Shown here one piece after another: positions 1-12,900 of a stretch of DNA of 64,000 bases. The stretch's first letter is position 1. Every line of letters starts with the position of its first letter. The translations under genes were made by a program, and so were the position numbers. The notes beneath the pieces are model-generated. The model worked only from the letters and a program-made list of their open reading frames with translations. It had not been told where the DNA came from and did no database searches. The stretch comes from Monomorium pharaonis (taxonomy: Eukaryota; Arthropoda; Insecta; Hymenoptera; Formicidae). The stretch is taken from positions 18,705,116-18,769,115 of the forward strand of contig NC_050474.1 of the NCBI RefSeq assembly GCF_013373865.1, given 5' to 3'.

Positions 1-1131
1 TACATTTTAATAATAGTACCAACTAATAAATACTGAAAAAAAAATTTTTTTAAGATTACAGCCTATCTTTCATAAAAGTGGCCGTAACTCCTTTGCCTTT
101 AATTTTACAGTTTTGTGCCTTAATAACTTTTGAAAGTACTCGCTGGGGTGCCAAAAGTACTCCAATCAAAACCCGGAAATTGTAAAAAAATTTATATATA
201 TATATACATAAATACAAGTTTTTGGAAAAAATAGATTGATATATAACGTACAATTTGCCGACCTTTTAAAGGTTGAGGTACAAAGCTATAAAATCAAAAA
301 CAAAAAAGTTACGGTCACTTTTAATTATGTTAAGTCCTCGAAAGAGATACAATTTTTTCACAATTTCCGGATTCTGACTGGAGTACTTTTGGCACCCCAG
401 CGAGTACTTTCGAAAGTTATTAAGGCACAAAGCTGTGAAACTTGACGCAAAGGAGTTACGGTCACCTTTAGATACAGTCAGTCCTCCAGAGAGGTGAAAT
501 TTTTTTTACAATTTCCGGGTTTTGATTGGAGTACTTTTAGCACCCCAGCGAGTAATTTCGAAAGTTATTAAGGCACAAAGCTGTGAAACTTGACGCAAAA
601 GAATTACGGCCACTTTTAGATACAGTCAGTCCCTTAGAGAGATAAAATTTTTTTACAATTTCCGGGTTTTGATTGGAGTACTTTTGGCACCCCAGCGAGT
701 ACTTTCGAAAGTTATTAAGGCACAAAGCTGTGAAACTTGACGCAAAAGAGTTACGGTCACTTTTAGATACAGTCAGTCCCTTAGAGAGATAAAAATTTTT
801 TACAATTTCCGGGTTTTGATTGGAGTACTTTTGGCACCCCAGCGAGTACTTTCGAAAGTTATTAAGGCACAAAGCTGTGAAACTTGACGCAAAAGAGTTA
901 CGGCTACTTTTAGATACAGTCAGTCCCTTAGAAAGATAAAATTTTTTTACAATTTTCGGGTTTTGATTGGAGTACTTTTGGCACCCCAGCGAGTACTTTC
1001 GAAAGTTATTAAGGCACAAAGCTGTGAAATTAAAGGCAAAGGAGTTACGGCAACTTTTATGAAAGATAGGCTGTAATCTTAAAAAAATTTTTTTTTCAGT
1101 ATTTATTAGTTGGTACTATTATTAAAATGTA
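1..1131. repeat. Inverted-repeat element with 147-bp internal tandem repeats
   Basis: Positions 1-192 are the near-perfect reverse complement of about 940-1131, so the segment is bounded by arms of at least 190 bp. Between them lie direct copies of one unit. The landmark caccccagcgagta recurs at 393, 541, 688, 835 and 982, a spacing of 148, 147, 147 and 147 bp. Short open frames on both strands only translate the repeat. Long arms plus subterminal tandem repeats suggest a foldback or non-autonomous DNA transposon, or a satellite with a palindromic arrangement. No transposase is present. The left arm begins at the window edge, so the true outer end is unknown. Confidence 0.75.
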
Positions 1132-1560
1132 TCAGGAACTCTAGTACTTTTCGAGTACTTTAAGATAGGATCATTAAAAGAATGATTTTTTAATTTTGCG
1201 GTGCCATCCCCAAATTTCAATAATTTTTTTAAAACATTTGGCGGTTGGTACTATTGTTAAAATGTATCAGGAACTCTAGTACTTTTTGAGTACTTTAAGA
1301 TGGGATCATTAAAACAATATTTTTTTTATTTTGCGGTGCCATCTCCAAATTTCAATAATTTTTTTATAATATTTGGCGGTTGGTACTATTGTTAAAATGT
1401 ATCAGGAACTGTAGTACTTTTCGAGTACTTTAAGATAGGATCTTTAAAACAATATATTTTTCATGTTGCGGTGCCACGGGAAGTTAGCACCTCATATTTT
1501 CAAATTGCAATTTCTCTAAGTATTTCGGCGGTACTCTTGCTAATACCTATCAGGAACTCT
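1105..1560. repeat. 135-bp tandem repeat, about 3 copies
   Basis: The string ttggtactatt recurs at 1110, 1245 and 1380, a 135-bp period. Each copy continues into an aaaatgtatcaggaact / ctagtactttt block. The third copy decays after about 1480 and runs into the truncated 3' end of the neighbouring receptor gene. The unit's first 20-25 bp coincide with the outer tip of the preceding inverted-repeat element, so the two repeats are related. Confidence 0.7.
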
Positions 1561-1634
1561 AGTACTCTTTGGGGTGCAAATAGTACTCTTAATAAAACTT
1601 ACAATTTTGAAAGATGCGGTGCTAACTTCACACA

Positions 1635-2999
1635 GGCACTAAACAGAACATTATTTATTTCGAAGAAACCACAGGCCGTAAATGTCACTCGATACTGTTG
1701 CAGTTGAATCGAAAAGTCGTTGATCTCGTTTCTAATACAGTCTTGGTCTATATTTTTGCGCAAGAGATTTTCAATAACGACGCAATTCAGATTGTGACTA
1801 CTACTCCATTTAGAATCTTGCTCGCTATCCGGGTTTTCAGTTGGCATATCTAGATACGACTGATTCTTTACTCTATTTATTTTATCATGATTCACAGATG
1901 TGCAATTCCGTACAACTGCATATATATTTATCCCAGTCTTGTCGGACTCCTGACGCGCGAGCGTGCAAATCCAACACATCAGGCCAAATTGCATGGTATG
2001 CATAATCCAATTACAATTACTTAATAATATAAACGCGAAATTCTTTTCCACGATACCCAAGTAGACTGTGAGTAGTGTACTCACGACTACGGTGAAGCAG
2101 TTCACCGAACACAGAAGGAGATGAAGGCCGTGAATATCATTTATCATGACGACGATATCACAAATACCTGCAGAATTTATGATGAAACTATACCTTAATA
2201 TCAATATCATTGCGATTTCTTCATATATTACATTAAACTACGTCTTTACCATACATCTGTACTCAAATTGCAATAACGTAAAAAATAATATTCGCTGAAA
2301 CTTACCATTATGCAATTCTCTAATCTGTTTAATCTTAAGCGCGATCAATGGCGCTTCGGATAATTTATTCAACTGGCCGATCAATTGATTTATCGTTCGG
2401 AGTCTGTGATATAGCACATAAACAACAATGTCAAACACGAAGCTATTAATCAGAGAACGCGCTGTTATGAGATAATATATCAAGTCAGACATGAAAATGT
2501 TTTCTAGATTTGTAAAGTAATAATACAAGACATGCACAATCGGGAACAAAGGATACCAAGCGAATATCGTTAGTATTGCCAACACTTCCACATTCTTTAC
2601 TGGTCTGTCATTCATGAGTGTTTCCCTGTTGATCTCCTGATCGAGATCCTTTATTCTGTCCATTAACTCCGGCCACTTGTCGTACTGCCTAATCCCATGA
2701 TAAATATAATAAAATGTCGCTACGTAAATTATCACCAAATTCGTGAAGTATATTAACTCGAATATGTCACTTTCAAGAGCGAAGACACTACCGACATTGG
2801 AGAGATCTATCACAGTGTACACTATGTTAACGAAACACACGGCTAGGTAAACGATACGTATGATTATCGTTACAGCCTTGGAACAGTTCCGCGGTCGTGC
2901 AACGCCGACGCCTAAAAGCCAGGAGATGTATGATATTGGACGTAAAATGTGCTCTATCGAAGATGAGTCGTCTTCTATTTGCATATGGATTTCCTCCAT
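1635..2999 (-). CDS. Gustatory receptor, last exon missing (3'-truncated)
   Basis: Insect gustatory receptor family, predicted multipass chemosensory channel. Exon 1 is 2306-2999 (MEEIHMQIEDD start; donor GTAAG after the LHN codons). Exon 2 runs from 2167 to about 1635; intron 1 is 138 nt. Both exons are open and keep the family motifs: RPISYISWLLG near residue 21, YYIYHGIRQYDKWPELMD near 97-114, QFGLMCWICTLARQ, and NDFSIQLQ. The usual exon 2 end, LFCG followed by GTAAGT, is altered to LFSA followed by GTGTGAAG, and no exon with TYLIISIQF follows; the next 1.6 kb is tandem repeat. The gene has probably lost its seventh membrane span or its last exon lies beyond the window. Probable recent pseudogene, though exons 1-2 carry no stops. 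Confidence 0.75.
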
Positions 3000-3635
3000 T
3001 TTCGTCTCGTATTTTGTTGTTAATCGACACGTTTCACAAGTGAGTATTGATTACACTTTTTTCGAGATACAGAATATTTCGGAGGAAAACAGTAAAGCTT
3101 TCTTGAAGCAAAACACTCGCGAATTGACAATTCTCCCTAGTGCTTCACGTAGAACGAAGAATGATGCATTACTCATGCAACATTAAATTACACGATAATT
3201 GCTCTTCATAAGCGGTTTTAATAAATTAAATGCCTTTAATGAATTAGTTAATCAAGCTTAGGGCGTGCAAATGCATAAAAGGAAAGATAATGATCTGTGA
3301 TACGAGTCACAAAGAAAGTTAGAGAGTAAATTTATATTTACTCTTTAATCTGAAAATGAGATGTATACTGTGTGTGTATATGTGTGTGTTTGTACATTAT
3401 TAACAAATCAATTTTTTAATATTGTAATAATTTTATATTGAAATTGTTATATTGTTATATTGTTATGTATCATATATGCTTAATAATATTTTTTACATAA
3501 ATTAATGACGATTTTTACATTTTCCACTTTACACTAGAGACTACCTTGCCTTATATATATTATTTATATATTTGAAACCAATCTAGGCGGCGTACTCATC
3601 AAAATTTGAAAATAATCCAAATAAGAGCCACCCTA

Positions 3636-3637
<2 letters not shown>
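3000..3637. other. 5' flank of the first receptor; AT-rich spacer
   Basis: Immediately upstream of the ATG is the array's shared 5' flank, diverged here (initiator-region remnant near 3050-3110; distal-element remnant near 3285-3310). A short TG-rich stretch lies at about 3371-3392. Nothing else recognisable. Confidence 0.5.

Positions 3638-3684
<47 letters not shown>
3638..3684. repeat. (CA)n microsatellite
   Basis: An uninterrupted run of ac dinucleotides, about 23 units. It is preceded by a block containing aagagccaccctaata, which may be the edge of a dispersed repeat that carries the microsatellite. Confidence 0.95.
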
Positions 3685-3685
<1 letters not shown>

Positions 3686-3689
3686 CGCA

Positions 3690-4000
3690 AAAAAGACAAG
3701 ACAAAAATTTTGATCGAATTTTTACGCAATCTTCAAAATGATGCAACTTTGCGAAAAATCATCCAAATTACAATTTCTATCAAGCTCTCATACATCGGTC
3801 CTGATCGCCAATTAATGACACCAAGTAATGAATATGACGGCTTGCTTCTTTTAGCCTTAACGTCTCGGGCCCAACAACCTGATGTCGATTCTCCTTACTA
3901 TCGTATCCTCTGCCTACTTGTTTCCCTTCCTATTCTCTTTTCCTATTCCTCCTCCCACGCTTCGCCCATTATTGTCTTTACAACGTATTTTGAATAGCAT
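3690..4000. other. GC-richer spacer of unknown origin
   Basis: About 300 bp with clearly higher GC than the surroundings, followed by a pyrimidine-rich stretch (3900-3960). A 95-codon open frame exists on the plus strand (3710-3997) but shows no recognisable domain, and codon use does not argue for it. Together with the CA tract it may be one dispersed repeat. It separates the first receptor from the last exon of the second. Confidence 0.35.
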
Positions 4001-4017
4001 ACATAATATTCTTCACA

Positions 4018-5510
4018 CTAAGAAGATTGAGCGAATTGAATGGAAATTACCAAATAAGTAATGACCACCCCGATGCACTGAAAAACAAGTTTATTTCATT
4101 TAATTGTTTTAAGAACCATTATTTATAATATATTACAATTCAAGAAACGCTGACTTTATAAAAATTGCAAAAAAATAAATAAATGTTGTACTTACACCAC
4201 AGAACAGAGCATTGCTTATTTCGAAAAAATTGTAGGCTGTAAATGCTACTCGACGATGTTGCAGTTGAATCGAAAAGTCTTTGACTTCTCTTCTAATACA
4301 ATCTTGATCTAGATTTCTGAACAAGAGATTTTGATTATTGATCAGCCTTTGCAATTGCGTCCCCAAATCCAATTGAACCCTTGTCTCGTGTTGTATGTCG
4401 TAACTCACAGGTTTGCATTTCAATGCAATTTCGCATATAATTATCCCAATCTTTTCAGATTCTTGACGCGCAAGTGTGCAAATCCAACACATCAGACCAA
4501 ATTGCGTGGTATATAAAATCAAATATACAGTATTTAGCAATATAAAATAGCAGCTAGCATGATATTCCTTCACAGTTATGTAGATTTTGAACAAAATAGC
4601 TATGATCGTGATGAAGCATCTCGTCACGCAGATAAGGAGATGAAGGCCGTAAATATCGTTTACCATGCTGACGAGTTCACAAACATCTGCAATACAAAAT
4701 TTACGATTATACTATGTCTTAGTATTATTATAAGTCCATAGAAAATATTAAATTACATCTCACACCACATAGAATTACAATATTAAATTAAGAAATAAAA
4801 AATAATATTTGCAACCTCTAACCCGTGTGCAATTCTCTGATACGTCGAATCTTGAATGCGATCCATTGCGCACTAAATGACATATCCAATTGACAAATTA
4901 ATTTATTTATCGTTCGAAATCTATAATATAGCACATAAACAACAACATCGAAAACGAAACTGCTAATCAATGACCGGGCTATGATGTAATAACACGTCAA
5001 ATCGATCACGTAAAGAATTTTCGAATATGTAATAAGAGAATATATAATGTTTATGATTAACAATAAAGAACAGCAAACGAAAGTCACAAGAATCGCTGCT
5101 ACTTCTGCCTTCTGTATTGGCTCGTCATTAATACGTGTTTCTCTCCTGATTTTTCGATCGAGATCTTTTATTTTGTCCATCAGCTTTGGCCACATGTCAT
5201 ATTGTCTAATTCCGTGATAAAGAGTGTAATAGGCCGACACGTAGCGTATCACAAAGTTTGTAAGTTCTATAAGTATAAATACGTGATAGTAAACGTGGGC
5301 GTTGTTAAAGTATTTGCGGAGGTCAATCACGTTGTACACTATAATAACTGAACACACGACTAGATGAAAAATACGTATAATTATCGTTACAGCTTTGGCA
5401 CATTTTTGCGGACGTGCAACGCCGATACCCATGAGCCAGCAAGTATACGATATTGGACGTAAGGTGTACTCTATCGACAGCGAGTTGTCTGGCACGTAGT
5501 CTGGCTCCAT
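4018..5510 (-). CDS. Gustatory receptor (412 aa, three exons)
   Basis: Exon 1 4823-5510 (MEPDYVPDN start), exon 2 4196-4686, exon 3 4018-4077; introns 136 and 118 nt. Exon 3 encodes CIGVVITYLVISIQFAQSS and stop, so the GR signature TYLVISIQF is intact. Exon 2 is the shortest in the array (164 codons). The cytoplasmic linker between membrane spans 6 and 7 lacks about 14 residues present in neighbours (the DSKQ...NYVIIEN stretch). The exon 1 donor is G|GTTAGA instead of the array's G|GTAAG, which may weaken splicing; otherwise every exon is open. Probably functional, with a caveat on the donor. Confidence 0.87.
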
Positions 5511-6764
5511 TTTTTACCACTTATTTTCTTGTTAATTGCAAACGTAATTTGCAAACGATGGTTGGTAATTACATTAAAGCTCTTCACGATGCTAAATATA
5601 TTGTAAGAAAAATAGTAAAACTTTTTGAAAAGTTAAACGCTTTGACAACCCCGCAAGTACTCCCTGATGCTTCACAATACAGTAAAGAACGTATTACTTC
5701 TACAATTCTGCAATATTAAATTCGTTGCAACTATAGCTGCTATGAATGTAAAGCAACTGTAATAAATTCAATAGGTTAGGTCTGACCCACAAACTGAAGT
5801 TCGAACTTCTCCGTTACTCTTATTAATAGCAAGAAGTGTATATACATTCTGTGCTGGGCCATGTGGAGGGGAATGGCAATTTAAAAAGCAGAAAAAAAAT
5901 GAGATAAGGCAATCGCGAGAAAAAGAAGTATGTTTTTTTGACACTCACGCACACGCACCTAAAATAGATCTAAGAAAATATTAAGCTTAACACAGTGCAA
6001 ATGTAAAGAAATGTAAATAAGTGCAAATGTAAATAAGGAAAGACAATGATCAATGATATGAATCAATTAAGAATATTGAAAAGTAAAATTAAATTTATTT
6101 TTTAATGGATGTTATAGTATTAAAAAATTACTTTTCTAATATTGTACTATTAGAAATCACAGCGCTTTAATCAATTTTCGTATGAGAAAGTCCGACTTGT
6201 TATTTATCCACAATGCACCTGCCAGTCGAATTTACTTTTGCCACTTTCATGCTATTGGTATTATTTCTTTTCTTTAATTTAATTAAAATTTGAGTTTTAA
6301 TATTTAAACTTAATATTTAAACTTTTGTAAGTATTTTTAAGTGTATGAAAGTGTTAATACTAAACTTAATAACAATTTATAAACTATATTAGACTTATTT
6401 TTTTTTAATTATTTTTCTTAATTAAAAGAGTCATTATGTATTAAAAAACTGTTTGTTAATGCAAATTTAATATGCAAGGAATGTAGGTGCTAATAGAACA
6501 CAAAATACTTTCAATAAATCTTGTACTACGTTTCTGTAGAAATTTTATTAATTTATTTACTTTTACATTTAACTACATTTTTAATTACTGCAATTAGTGC
6601 AAGGTTGTTAATATTAAATATAATATTAAAGCGTTTTTTCTTTCAAATCTATTAACAGCAGAAGTATCAAAAACTCTATTTTTTAATATCTGTGTAATAT
6701 ATCCGCGATATGCAACAAACTATAGATGCAAAGACAAATAGTTCTAAATAAAAAGATATTTGGA
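5511..6764. other. Spacer with duplicated 5'-flank blocks
   Basis: 5565-5720 is the shared 5' flank (initiator region near 5570-5600). 5780-5945 is a block that recurs at about 5000 bp into the other half of the window, at 24990-25140, upstream of another receptor. The distal element occurs at 6050-6069, farther from its gene than usual because of that block. 6165-6202 matches intron 1 of the small secreted-peptide gene (21029-21066), and 6203-6700 matches 22310-22800. No gene found. Confidence 0.55.
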
Positions 6765-8305
6765 TCATTTAGAAAATTGAATGGAGATTATTAAATAAGT
6801 AATGATCATCCCGATAAACTGAAAAATAAGTTTACTTCATTTAATTGCTTCAAAAACTATTATTACATTGTACTTAAAATTAGATAATTTTATATAAATT
6901 GTAATAAAATAAGCAAATTATGTACTCACACCACTAAACAAAATATTGCTCATTTCGAAGAAATTGCACGCCATAAATGCTACTCGATGGTGTTGTAGTT
7001 GAATCAAAAAGTCATTGATCTCGTTTCTCACACAATCTTTTTCTAGGTTTTTACGCAAAAAATTTTCTATGTAATTTAAATTGTGACCGCCACTGCAATT
7101 AAAATTTTGCTCGCTATCCTGATTTTCCGATGGCGATCGCATTTCTACATTTAGTAGATTCCCTGTCTCGTGTAGTTTATCCTGATTCATAGATTTGTAT
7201 TTCAGTAGAATTGCGCACATAATTATCCCAGTCTTGTCGGATTCTTGACGCGCAAGTGTACAAATCCAGCACATCAGACCAAATTGTATGGTACCCAAAA
7301 TCCAAATGATATTATCTATCAATATTTCATAATACTTATCCTCTCTCGTCAAGACAGCTGAGTAAATTCTGAACAATGCAGCCACGACCATGGTAAAGCT
7401 GTTTACTGAGCAGAAAAGAAGATGAACACCGTGAATATCGTTTGCCAGCATGACAAGATCACAAATACCTGCATCATAGAATTTACAATTCAACTATATT
7501 TCGAGGTTATTACAATTTCTTCATAAGTTTTTACGTATTAAATTACATTTCACACCACATAAGATTACATTATAGAATTACAATACAAAAGATAATATTC
7601 CAAAAACTTACTAGTATGCCATTCTCTAATGCGTCTAATTTTGAGCGCGATCCATGGCGGATTAGCCATCACGTCCAACTGATTAATTACTTTATTTATC
7701 GTTTGAAATCTGTAGTAGAGCACATAGACAACAACATCAAAAATGAAACTGTTGATCAACGACTGGATTAACGTGTAATCAAATAAAAAATCAGTCACGT
7801 AAATGTCCTGTGTATACATAAAATAATAGAAGATGTGTAGGTTTAGAAATAACAAATAGCAAACGAAAGTCGTGAGAAGCGCTACCACTGCCGCATTCTT
7901 TACTGGTTGGTTATTAATGTGTGTTTCTCTCCTGATCTTCTGATCAAGCTCTTTTATTTTATTCATCAACTCCGGCCACTTGTCATATTGTCCAATTCCG
8001 TGATAAACGTAGTAATACGCCGATACAAAGCACATCACCCTATCTATACAGTATATAATGGTGTATACGTGGTCATCGGGATCGTAAATGCTAAAGTAAT
8101 ATGAAATATAATCTATCACGTGGTACACCATGCTAACTGAACACACGGCCAAATGAACGATACGTATGATTATCGTCACAGCTTTGGAACACTTTTGCGG
8201 ACGTGCAACACCGACGCCCAGCAACCAGGAAGTAAACGATATTGGACGTAAAATATGCTCTATCGACGGCGAGTTGTCATCTACTGGTACATCTATTTTT
8301 TCCAT
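6765..8305 (-). CDS. Gustatory receptor (428 aa, three exons)
   Basis: Exon 1 7612-8305 (MEKIDVPVDDN start), exon 2 6930-7468, exon 3 6765-6818 encoding FIGMIITYLIISIQFSK and stop. Introns are 143 and 111 nt. The phase-1 junction joins A|GT to give serine in the ExHTSICDLV segment. The donor of intron 2 is GTGAGT. Hydrophobic spans match the seven-span GR layout, with the two loops of highest divergence at residues about 65-85 and in the exon 2 linker. Its upstream and downstream flanks are most like those of the receptor at 23.2-24.7 kb, indicating a block duplication that included spacer DNA. No disabling change seen. Confidence 0.9.
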
Positions 8306-8754
8306 TTTTACTTCTTATTATTTATCTAATCGGCGTTATGCCTGCAGATTATATTAAAGACATTAAAGACACTTTTTGCAATATTTGTAGGAATATGTTG
8401 TAGGAAAATAGTAAAGTTTTCTGGAAGCGAAATACTCTGACAAGCGCGTATCGTGAATTCTTCCTAACACTTCGTGTAACAGAAAAAAACAACTTATTAT
8501 TTTTGCAATCCTGCATATTAGATTGCGTGCCTTCCATGATAAATGCAATGCAATTTTAAGAAATTAAAGAAATTTAATTAAACAGATATTAATCACCACA
8601 AGCTCATTACATGCGAATGTAGGTAAATATGAGAAGTAGTATCAATGATTTGAATCAATTAAGAAGATTAAAACAGATAAATTGTTACCTATATGTAAGC
8701 TAAACGATATTAAATAACATTACATACTTAAGGTTTTTTCCAGGATATTTCTGT
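8306..8754. promoter_or_regulatory. 5' flank of the 6.8-8.3 kb receptor
   Basis: Diverged copy of the array's shared 5' flank. The distal element is present as tcaatgatttgaatcaatta at 8642-8661, about 340 bp upstream of the ATG. The rest is AT-rich and contains no gene. Confidence 0.45.
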
Positions 8755-9946
8755 AGATTTTGAAAAGTGAAGTCAGAATCAGGAAAAAGTTTGCTGAACA
8801 GAAGAAAAAATTAATGTCGTGAATACCTCATGATGACAAGATTTTAAATATCTGCATAACAAAATGTAAGATTACAACTCAATATCTTTTTTCGTAATTA
8901 AATTAATTTTACAAACTAGCTGTTTCTACCTTAGATTTGGATTCTCTTGCGTGTGACAAATTGAAATGAGTACAGTACAAAAAATTTAGAAAATGCAGCT
9001 ACAATTGTTGCTGCTACAAATATTTTTACCAATATAAATTTTTAAATAAATGAAAGTCACATCTCGTAAAATGAAAAAACTGCCAAGTGCATAATTCTCC
9101 CTATAAAAATAAATTTTAAAGGCCACTTGCCATGCTGCCTAATTCCGTAATAAATACGTTTAATTAATACATTAATAAATGCTTAATAACAATTTTAATA
9201 ATTTTATGTTATTTTTATTACACAAACTGTTTATTTTGATATCTCATACAGGACATTTTCCGTCATAATAACGCTTCTCTATACAAAATTTTGCAATTAT
9301 ATTATATTGAGGAACACATGGCTTAAATTAAAAGTTGAAATACAACTTTATTATTTATAACACGCAACCTGGAAGAAACACTTTCCCTTGATATAAATTT
9401 ATTGTTGTGACAGATATTATTACATATCTTCAGATTCCCTTCTTGGCTAAGGTATATTTTTCGCAAAAAAATATTTTCTAAGTGTTCTAACAATAAAATA
9501 TTTATTCACATTGGTATTATTATCACTATTGTTATTATTATTATTATTTGTTAGTTTAATTTGATACATTATGCACTTTGAGTTTAGTGAGGACTGCGTT
9601 TCGAGAATTCTGATCAATCTCTTTTATTTTGTCCATCACCGGCCACTAGCCATGCTGCCTAATTCCGTAATAAATATAGTAATATGCCGACACATGACGT
9701 ATCACTTCCTGTACGATAAACCAATAATTTACTTCATCGTTAAATGTTGCCAGCATGTTTTAGAAATGCTCTCAGGCTAACTGTACAGAAGGCCAAGTGA
9801 ACGATACGTGTGATTATCATTACAATCTTGCGACACTTTCGCGGATGTGCAACACCGACCTCCATGAGCCAGCAAATATACGATATTGGACGTAAGATGT
9901 ACTCTATCGACGACGAATTGTCTACTGGCACATACATATTCTCCAT
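8755..9946 (-). pseudogene. Gustatory receptor relic, exon 1 and exon 2 fragments
   Basis: The N-terminal part of exon 1 survives at about 9594-9946 and begins MENMYVPVDNSSSIEY, nearly identical to the receptor starting at 24720. It is frameshifted within residues 65-75. A further exon 1 scrap (the IRQHGKWP region) lies at about 9118-9160, and the start of exon 2, including the TGCAG acceptor, at about 8755-8856. Exon 3 is absent. The central membrane spans are lost. Its 5' flank is cut 25 bp upstream of the ATG by the 164-bp satellite. Closest relative by eye is the 23.2-24.7 kb gene. Confidence 0.85.
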
Positions 9947-9968
9947 TTTACCTTTTATTTTCTTATTA

Positions 9969-12900
9969 ATTCTCATATAGTTCGGGACGCGTACAATATG
10001 TTTCTATAAAGTTCAGGTGATATAATTAATTTAAACATTTTTTAAACAATTATTTTGCCCGAAAAACGTGAATTTTTAAGGCTGGACGTAAAGTGCTAAT
10101 CGAATATTGACAGATCTATTTATTTGAACGTAATTTTCATATAGTTCGGGACGCGTACAATATGTTTCTATAAAGTTCCGGTGATATAATTAATTAGAAC
10201 ATTTTTTAAACAATTATTTTGCTTGAAAAACTTGAATTTCTAAGGCTACACGACAAGTGCTAATCGAATATCGACAGATCTATTTATTTTAACGTAATTC
10301 TCATATAGTTTGGGACGCGTACAATATGTTTCTATAAAGTTCAGGTGATATAATTAATTAAAACATTTTTTAAACAATTATTTTGCCAAAAAACTTGAAT
10401 TTCTAAGGCTACACGACAAGTGCTAATCGAATATCGACAGATCTAATTATTTTAACGTAATTCTCATATAGTTCGGGACGCGTACAATATGTTTCTATAA
10501 AGTTCCGGTGATATAATTAATTAGAACATTTTTTAAACAATTATTATGCTTAAAAAACTTGAATTTCTAAGGCTACACGACAAGTGCTAATCGAATATCG
10601 ACAGATCTAATTATTTTAACGTAATTCTCATATAGTTCGGGACGCGTACAATATGTTTCTATAAAGTTCAGGTGATATAATTAATTACAACATTTTTTAA
10701 ACAATTATTTTGCCCGAAAAACTTGAATTTCTAAGGCTACACGTCAAGTGCTATTTGAATATCGACAGATCTATTTATTTTAACGTAATTCTCATATAGT
10801 TCGGGACGCGTACAATATGTTTCTATAAAGTTCCGGTGATATAATTAATTAGAACATTTTTTAAACAATTATTATGCTTGAAAAACATGAATTTCTAAGG
10901 CTACACGACAAGTGCTAATCGAATATCGACAGATCTAATTATTTTAACGTAATTCTCATATAGTTCGGGACGCGTACAATATGTTTCTATAAAGTTTAGG
11001 TGATATAATTAATTACAACATTTTTTAAACAATTATTTTGCCCGAAAAACTTGAATTTCTAAGACTACACGTCAAGTGCTATTTGAATATCGACAGATCT
11101 ATTTATTTTAACGTAATTCTCATATAGTTCGGGACGCGTACAATATGTTTCTATAAAGTTCCGGTGATATAATTAATTAGAACATTTTTTAAACAATTAT
11201 TATGCTTGAAAAACTTGAATTTCTAAGGCTACACGACAAGTGCTAATCGAATATCGACAGATCTAATTATTTTAACGTAATTCTCATATAGTTCGGGACG
11301 CTTACAATATGTTTCTATAAAGTTCAGGTGATATAATTAATTAAAACATTTTTTAAACAATTATTTTGCCCAAAAAACTTGAATTTTTGAGGCTACACGA
11401 CAAGTGCTAATCGAATATCGACAGATCTATGTATTTTAACGTAATTCTCATATAGTTCGGGACGCGTACAATATGTTTCTATAAAGTTCCGGTGATATAA
11501 TTAATTAAAACATTTTTTAAACAATTATTTTGCCCAAAAAACTTGAATTTTTGAGGCTACACGACAAGTGCTAATCGAATATCGACAGATCTATGTATTT
11601 TAACGTAATTCTCATATAGTTCGGGACGCGTACAATATGTTTCTATAAAGTTCAGGTGATATAATTAATTACAACATTTTTTAAACAATTATTTTGCCCG
11701 AAAAACTTGAATTTCTAAGGCTACACGTCAAGTGCTATTTGAATATCGACAGATCTATTTATTTTAACGTAATTCTCATATAGTTCGGGACGCGTACAAT
11801 ATGTTTCTATAAAGTTCCGGTGATATAATTAATTAGAACATTTTTTAAACAATTATTATGCTTGAAAAACATGAATTTCTAAGGCTACACGACAAGTGCT
11901 AATCGAATATCGACAGATCTAATTATTTTAACGTAATTCTCATATAGTTCGGGACGCGTACAATATGTTTCTATAAAGTTTAGGTGATATAATTAATTAC
12001 AACATTTTTTAAACAATTATTTTGCCCGAAAAACTTGAATTTCTAAGACTACACGTCAAGTGCTATTTGAATATCGACAGATCTATTTATTTTAACGTAA
12101 TTCTCATATAGTTCGGGACGCGTACAATATGTTTCTATAAAGTTCCGGTGATATAATTAATTGGAACATTTTTTAAACAATTATTATGCTTAAAAAACTT
12201 GAATTTCTAAGGCTACACGACAAGTGCTAATCGAATATCGACAGATCTAATTATTTTAACGTAATTCTCATATAGTTCGGGACGCGTACAATATGTTTCT
12301 ATAAAGTTCAGGTGATATAATTAATTACAACATTTTTTAAACAATTATTTTGCTTGAAAAACTTGAATTTCTAAGGCTACACGACAAGTGCTAATCGAAT
12401 ATCGACAGATCTATTTATTTGAACGTAATACTCATATAGTTCGGGACGCGTACAATATGTTTCTGTAAAGTTCCGGTGATATAATTAATTAGAACATTTT
12501 TTAAACAATTATTTTGCTTGAAAAACTTGAATTTCTAAGGCTACACGACAAGTGCTAATCGAATATCGACAGATCTATTTATTTGAACGTAATACTCATA
12601 TAGTTCGGGACGCGTACAATATGTTTCTGTAAAGTTCCGGTGATATAATTAATTAGAACATTTTTTAAACAATTATTTTGCTTGAAAAACTTGAATTTCT
12701 AAGGCTACACGACAAGTGCTAATCGAATATCGACAGATCTAATTATTTTAACGTAATTCTCATATAGTTCGGGACGCGTACAATATGTTTGTATAAAATT
12801 CAGGTAATATAATTAATTAGAACATTTTTTAAACAATTATTTTGCTTGAAAAACTTGAATTTCTAAGGCTACACGACAAGTGCTAATCGAATATCGACAG

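Noticed and set aside
537..1019. A 160-residue repeat protein on the minus strand
   Set aside because: The frame is just the 147-bp DNA repeat, a multiple of three; there is no start context and no codon bias.
3710..3997. A 95-aa plus-strand gene
   Set aside because: No domain, no splice or promoter context, and it adjoins a microsatellite in what looks like a dispersed repeat.
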